Source of the DNA: Liolophura sinensis
Taxonomy: Eukaryota; Mollusca; Polyplacophora; Chitonida; Chitonidae
Direction of reading: 5' to 3'
Length of the DNA: 64,000 nt
Assembly: GCF_032854445.1 (NCBI RefSeq)
Contig: NC_088300.1
Span: 65,448,984 to 65,512,983, forward strand
Shown: positions 59,540 to 64,000 of the stretch, piece by piece
Layout of the letters: the number at the start of each line of letters is the position of its first letter
Numbering within the stretch: the stretch's first letter is position 1
Program-made: the position numbers and the translations under genes
The notes under the pieces: model-generated
Database searches by the model: none
Told to the model about the DNA's origin: nothing
Seen by the model: the letters and a program-made list of their open reading frames with translations, nothing else

Positions 59540-59990
59540 GTACGAACACAGGTTATTGGCCTGCTCTTTCGGTGGATGACAACGCTCGGATGTAAGCTCG
59601 ATTAACATGGCGTTTTTCCCAGTGTCGGTGTAACAGGGAAAATTGAGCGGATGGCGGACGTAAATTTATGGAAAGCGACAGGGAACTAATAGGTGATTGC
59701 CTATATGGCGCTTCTCATTTAGCGGGCTTGTACGCACAAGTCAGAGACTGGGTGTCAAAGTTTGCCATACTGGCCTAATCACTCGACACGCGGTCCTGGA
59801 ATCGATCGGAGAGGAAATTAATTCACATGCGAATTGATACACGACTCGGCAGCTCATAGTTTGGAGGAAGTGCGCGGTGGGTCGGGCTATTATACTCCAG
59901 CGGTGCAGCTATCATCCAGGCCCAGGGAGGGAGTCGACGGGGACAATGTCTCCCCTCTAAATAATATATGGTTATGAAATGAATTTGGGC
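59540..59990. promoter_or_regulatory. Candidate regulatory island
   Basis: Non-repetitive GC-richer stretch with homeodomain-type motifs (agctcgattaacatgg near 59596, gaggaaattaattcac near 59811, cctaatcactcgac near 59774) and several 'atggcg' words. No coding sequence recognised. Confidence 0.28.
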
Positions 59991-60772
59991 TTTATTTCGA
60001 GAGAGAACATTTCCGTCATCTTCACCATTCCCTGTCGATTTCTAGCACCTTTCTCCTCCCCTCGAACAAAGTGCTCTCAGCGCTTGTCTCAGTCATCACC
60101 TCTAACTTCCAGCGAATACCATAGTCATGTTTGCTGTTCCCCCTTTTCCTCCGCTTATGTGTAGACTGCTGGTTTAGAGTGCAGTGTTCCTCGGTTTGTT
60201 AATGAAGCAAAAATCTGTATGTACTCCTGCCACAGGACAGAAAACGTTTCCTTTTACGGTTATACTGTCGGGGAGAAGGGGGGGAGGCGTTAGACCTACG
60301 TTTCTATGCGGTTCACAGTATGTGGTGTTGTATGGCTAACTAATGATATGTGACTTCCTCAGTCCGGTATATACATCGATTTTCAGCCAGGTTTTGGCTT
60401 TCCTATAATATCAAGCTTATTACTTCCCCACCAAAAGTCTTAAACAATCCCCATCGCTTTTCTATTTGCTCTTTCCTCATCTCATGTCTGTCAAACATAT
60501 GGGAATCAACAACTTTCTCCCATTTTCCGGTCTTGAACGTGCATTTTTCCTGTAGCCTTGTTCACCTGGTTATATGTGCATTTATCACAACACATACGCC
60601 AATCAGTTGGAGCTCTTCACTTGTGGAGTCGAAAAGTGCCCTCCAACCTCCTCAAGAGATAAACGCATCATTGACCAGGACAAGTCATAGATTGTTTAGT
60701 TCAGCCTCGTTTTCAAACCTTCGGACTTTGTCGAACGTATACATTGTTTTCAGCCATGTGTGAGGTTGCTAT

Positions 60773-60776
<4 letters not shown>
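59991..60776. other. Intergenic DNA with a 137-codon unrecognised open frame
   Basis: A + frame at 60350-60763 stays open for 137 codons but starts at GTG, is rich in Ser/Phe/Leu from C/T-rich DNA and shows no domain. Treated as chance or retroelement debris. No SINE recognised. Confidence 0.35.

Positions 60777-60852
<76 letters not shown>
60777..60852. repeat. (TA)n microsatellite, about 76 bp
   Basis: Uninterrupted TA dinucleotide run, longer than the one at 3812. Confidence 0.97.
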
Positions 60853-60853
<1 letters not shown>

Positions 60854-62499
60854 GCAATTAATTCCTGCATAGTTTGTCTGTGCGCTCAAAGAACAGAAAA
60901 TTAAAACCTGTATAAGTTTAATCACTTCGAATGCTCAATGATAGACAAAGTTCTTTAAGACATGCCATCCAAAGAGGCTATTCCAAAGCTGATGTTAAAA
61001 AAGGGATTAACGACCCCTTTGTGGCGTAAACTGACCTACGATTCTAGCGCCATATTGAAGAATTTTTCACCTTATAATGATGGCCAGTATACAAGCGCAT
61101 TGTTGGTGCATTGCAGCTGGTGTGTCCCAAAATGCAAGGACGTTTGGTAAAGTGGCAGACTTTTCCACACGTGACACGTCATTGCTGATAGAAAGCAAGG
61201 TATCTCCGACTAAGTTCATGTAAGACTACACGAGAGGGAATCGCACAACTCGAGAGGGAACCGCACAACACTAGAGAACTCTGCATAACCGCTTCTTGTC
61301 AGTCCGAGGACCCGTGAACACTGTAAGCTGTGAAATCTCGGTGAATTCCCGGAGCGAGAATAGTATTGGACACACGTTTGGCGTGACCGGGAGATTGAAA
61401 TGCAATCAACTTAATAACTGATTGTAACGTTTATAATATACTATAGATAATTCTTAAGAAAGAAAAACCGTTTACAAAATTCCTCTGTATTTCAAAAATA
61501 TCTTAACCCAGTGAGAAATATTGCTAATAGAAGAATATTTTCGTCTGTATGGGATTATTACCATTTTACAATCATACTAATAGTGATATCGCGAAGAATA
61601 ATGATGTCATTTAGCTCAATATTTTGGTTTATTTCAAAGCCATCATCAAATCACGTTCAAAGTCGAAATAAGCCTTAATTAATCATTCGAGTCGGGTGTT
61701 GATACTGGTTTTGAATTAAACCGAAATATCCTCTACAATGGAATTATTATTCGTTGTTACGTCACTATAAATTGCTCTTTATAAAACTCCACCGTTGCTC
61801 CCATGCATGGATTTTAGACATACTATTAAACGTATAGGCCTCAACACAAAGACTGGCGTGTGCAGCCCTAAGCATACGTGGGCTAATATGAATAGATTTC
61901 TAGGTTCTTACAGCTAGCAAATCTCAACGTTCCGTTCCCTTTTTGTGCACATGCGATATTATTTTCAAAATCCTATTTGTGTTTAATTATATTTTGTATA
62001 TACAGTGGCATGAGCCGAGAGAAGTAAGTAACCGTATCTATAACCTATTGACCACCCAACAAATCACTTCAAGTATACTCAGGAAAGCATATAGCGCACT
62101 GCACACAACGTGCATATCTGGATTTGTTTGTTTGTTATTGCATAACACAACCTCCAATGTCGTCTGTGGTTGATGTTGTAGAACAATACAGATAGTTTAA
62201 ATAGGGTCCCTGGGTCTTGTTTGATTGTTCCCATAGCCTGACCTAGATGGGAAAGAGTTTATGATGGACATAAATTCCTCCCCTGTTTGTTCACCCACTG
62301 GAAGAGCCGAGCACGAGTTGACGTGAAGGTTAAAAGGTGTCGGCACTTCGTTAAAACAAATGGGTTCTGGAACAGGTAGAATTTACAACTGTAAGAGGCC
62401 ATACCTCTCCTGGTGACTTACAGAAACACGAGCCTCGAAGTTCCGGTATATGCAGTCATCATACTTGGCAAAAGGCTGTAACAGGTGGAATCTTCCAGC
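60853..62499. other. Intergenic DNA, nothing recognised
   Basis: No gene. A small local duplication 'cgagagggaa' occurs at 61231 and 61251 (period 20). Confidence 0.5.
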
Positions 62500-62735
62500 C
62501 CTCGATCTCTTTGTTTGATTACAGTAACTATTCTCTTATATCACGACGATCAGGTGTGTATAATTGGTGGAGAAACCAGCGTGCCAGGAGTAAACCTGCG
62601 CTCTGGAAGACTCCCTGACTTCAAGCTACAGCTGAGCCAGCGAGAGCTGGATTCGAACCTACCATCTCATAGGTCAAGGGGCCAATGGACAATTAACGTG
62701 TTAGCGACTGACAGAGCGACTTCTCTTTTCCCTGT
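62500..62735 (-). mobile_element. SINE type 4 (tRNA-derived head)
   Basis: The minus strand carries a B box taggttcgaatccagctc (complement at about 62646-62663) about 40 bp after an A-box-like region. A body follows (aagtcagggagtcttccaga, caggtttactcctggcacgc, tggtttctccaccaattata, then gatcgtcgtgatataag). This layout resembles other mollusc tRNA-SINEs but differs from types 1-3 here. Tail and target duplication not found. Confidence 0.55.
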
Positions 62736-64000
62736 CTTATGACAGAAAGCCACTAACACCATTCAAATCTCTCATGGGGGGTTTACATTAAATATTTTCA
62801 AACTTTCCACTGTGACATGATATGCAAGGCTGCCATTCTGGTGTCAACAGACCGAATTGTCCCTGAAGTAGATCAAATGCACGGATTAATCAAATAATCA
62901 TTGGGTAATACTGGCTGGCCAATAAGTGCGTATACTTTTGCATATATACATTTGGCTGCAAATGTGTATTATAGAGAAAACCCACTTGTTAAATTTTCAT
63001 TAACATGGTTGTTACGTGCATTAAGCTGTAGACGATTACAGGGAATTCTTAAAATCTGTACATCGGTTACGACTTCTAACACCCACAAACCTGGCCTCAA
63101 AGTGAAAAAATCGCTTAACATCTATGAAATAAATTAATTTTTAAGTTGTAAGTTTTAATTCATTATAAGGAACAAGCGCCTTCGTACATTAGTCTGCAAA
63201 AGTTAACAATTCATTTTTGAGATCGGTGGTTTTTGAATTTTTAAGAACTCTATGACATTGTATGAAAAGGATTGTTTTAAGGTAAACTACTGCAATTTGT
63301 AAACCATCTTTCATTGTTATTCATTATTTTTTTCTGTTCTGGAAAAGCCGTTCTCCTGCTCGGTTTTTCTTTTCCCACGAGTGTCCATAATTTATTACCC
63401 TGCTGTCGAACTCCTGTTGGTAGTTGACCATTTCCTTTTTCAAATGTCAAATTCAGGTAGCAGTTATAAATCCGTCTTGCTTCTGACATCTTCAAGTTAA
63501 ACCATGAAATTCTTTGAGCAAATTTATGGCGAGCTGACGTGACAGTCTCTTATACTTGTATAACAACACTGTTTAGCACAGATTTCCATACCACATTTTT
63601 TATCGTGCTTGATTTTCGTACCTGTGGAGAGACTCTCAAACCGAAAAACTTGAGCATTGCACGTCTTCCGTGCAACCTTTTCTTATGTCTGAACAAGTCT
63701 CGGATTTGTCTTGAACTGTTTACAAAACGCATACATGATGTATGTGCTTTCTCTAGGCATCTCGCTTGTTCGAGAAGGCGTAGAGTGCGTACTACAGTGT
63801 GGTAAGTTTTTACGTTTCACCGATGAAAGTACTTACATACTTACTCCTGGAATTGATTTGTGAGTTTGTTTGTATAATCTACCCGTATAAGACAGGTGCT
63901 TCCCATAGATTTAAGACCCTCAAGGTGGTTTGATGCTTGTGTGAGTAGGACCGCTACTCGTATCTACTCCATGGGCTATAGTAAAGCACGTCGTTCTTGT
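62736..64000. other. Terminal intergenic DNA, nothing recognised
   Basis: AT-rich with several short open frames on both strands, none recognisable. The window ends within this region. Confidence 0.5.

Noticed and set aside
60350-60763. 137-codon + frame as a gene
   Set aside because: It starts at GTG, has a composition typical of C/T-rich chance frames, no domain, and abuts a (TA)n run.
1-64000. A second NK2 homeobox gene (for example Nkx2-2) in the window
   Set aside because: No second WFQN recognition helix, TN motif or NK2-SD was found in any frame supplied or read. A linked paralogue, if present, lies outside.

Overview
The window is animal (metazoan) nuclear DNA: AT-rich, intron-bearing, almost gene-free and crowded with degenerate interspersed repeats, tRNA-derived SINEs and minisatellites. 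The SINE 3' ends (a 'gagtacggcgtaaaac' segment followed by an AAAT-type tail) are of a kind I associate with molluscs and related lophotrochozoans. I therefore favour a mollusc; a brachiopod or another spiralian is not excluded. The species cannot be named from the sequence.

The only protein-coding gene I can support is a two-exon homeobox gene on the + strand: Nkx2-1 (also TTF-1; scarecrow in flies), coding positions 43725-44058 and 46855-47696, 391 residues. It carries the family architecture in order: an N-terminal TN/Groucho-binding motif, a conserved WYGAN-DPRF block, the homeodomain, a Gln/Ser-rich linker, the NK2-specific domain and a terminal GRTW. A CCAAT box and a perfect NRF1-type palindrome lie just upstream. 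The first canonical poly(A) signal lies about 330 bp past the stop.

Layout. 1-1.5 kb: SINE remnants, an assembly gap and a copy of interspersed repeat 'A'. 2-3 kb: a higher-complexity block with transcription-factor-like sites. 3.7-10.1 kb: SINEs, a decayed reverse-transcriptase fragment and a copy of interspersed repeat 'B'. 11-24.4 kb: a minisatellite nest of at least seven tandem arrays, most of which are expansions of internal segments of repeats A and B. 24.4-43 kb: intergenic DNA with SINEs, including one with a perfect 13-bp target-site duplication, and several GC-richer islands that may be enhancers. 43.5-48.1 kb: Nkx2-1. 48-64 kb: intergenic, with a CCAAT/TATA promoter-like arrangement near 58.6 kb that leads into no recognisable gene.

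The most original observation is that different, largely non-overlapping segments of a dispersed repeat (A: three segments; B: two; one SINE copy: one) have each been expanded locally into a tandem array. The dispersed repeats therefore look like seeds of minisatellites. All repeat names (A, B, SINE types 1-4) are local labels made for this annotation.
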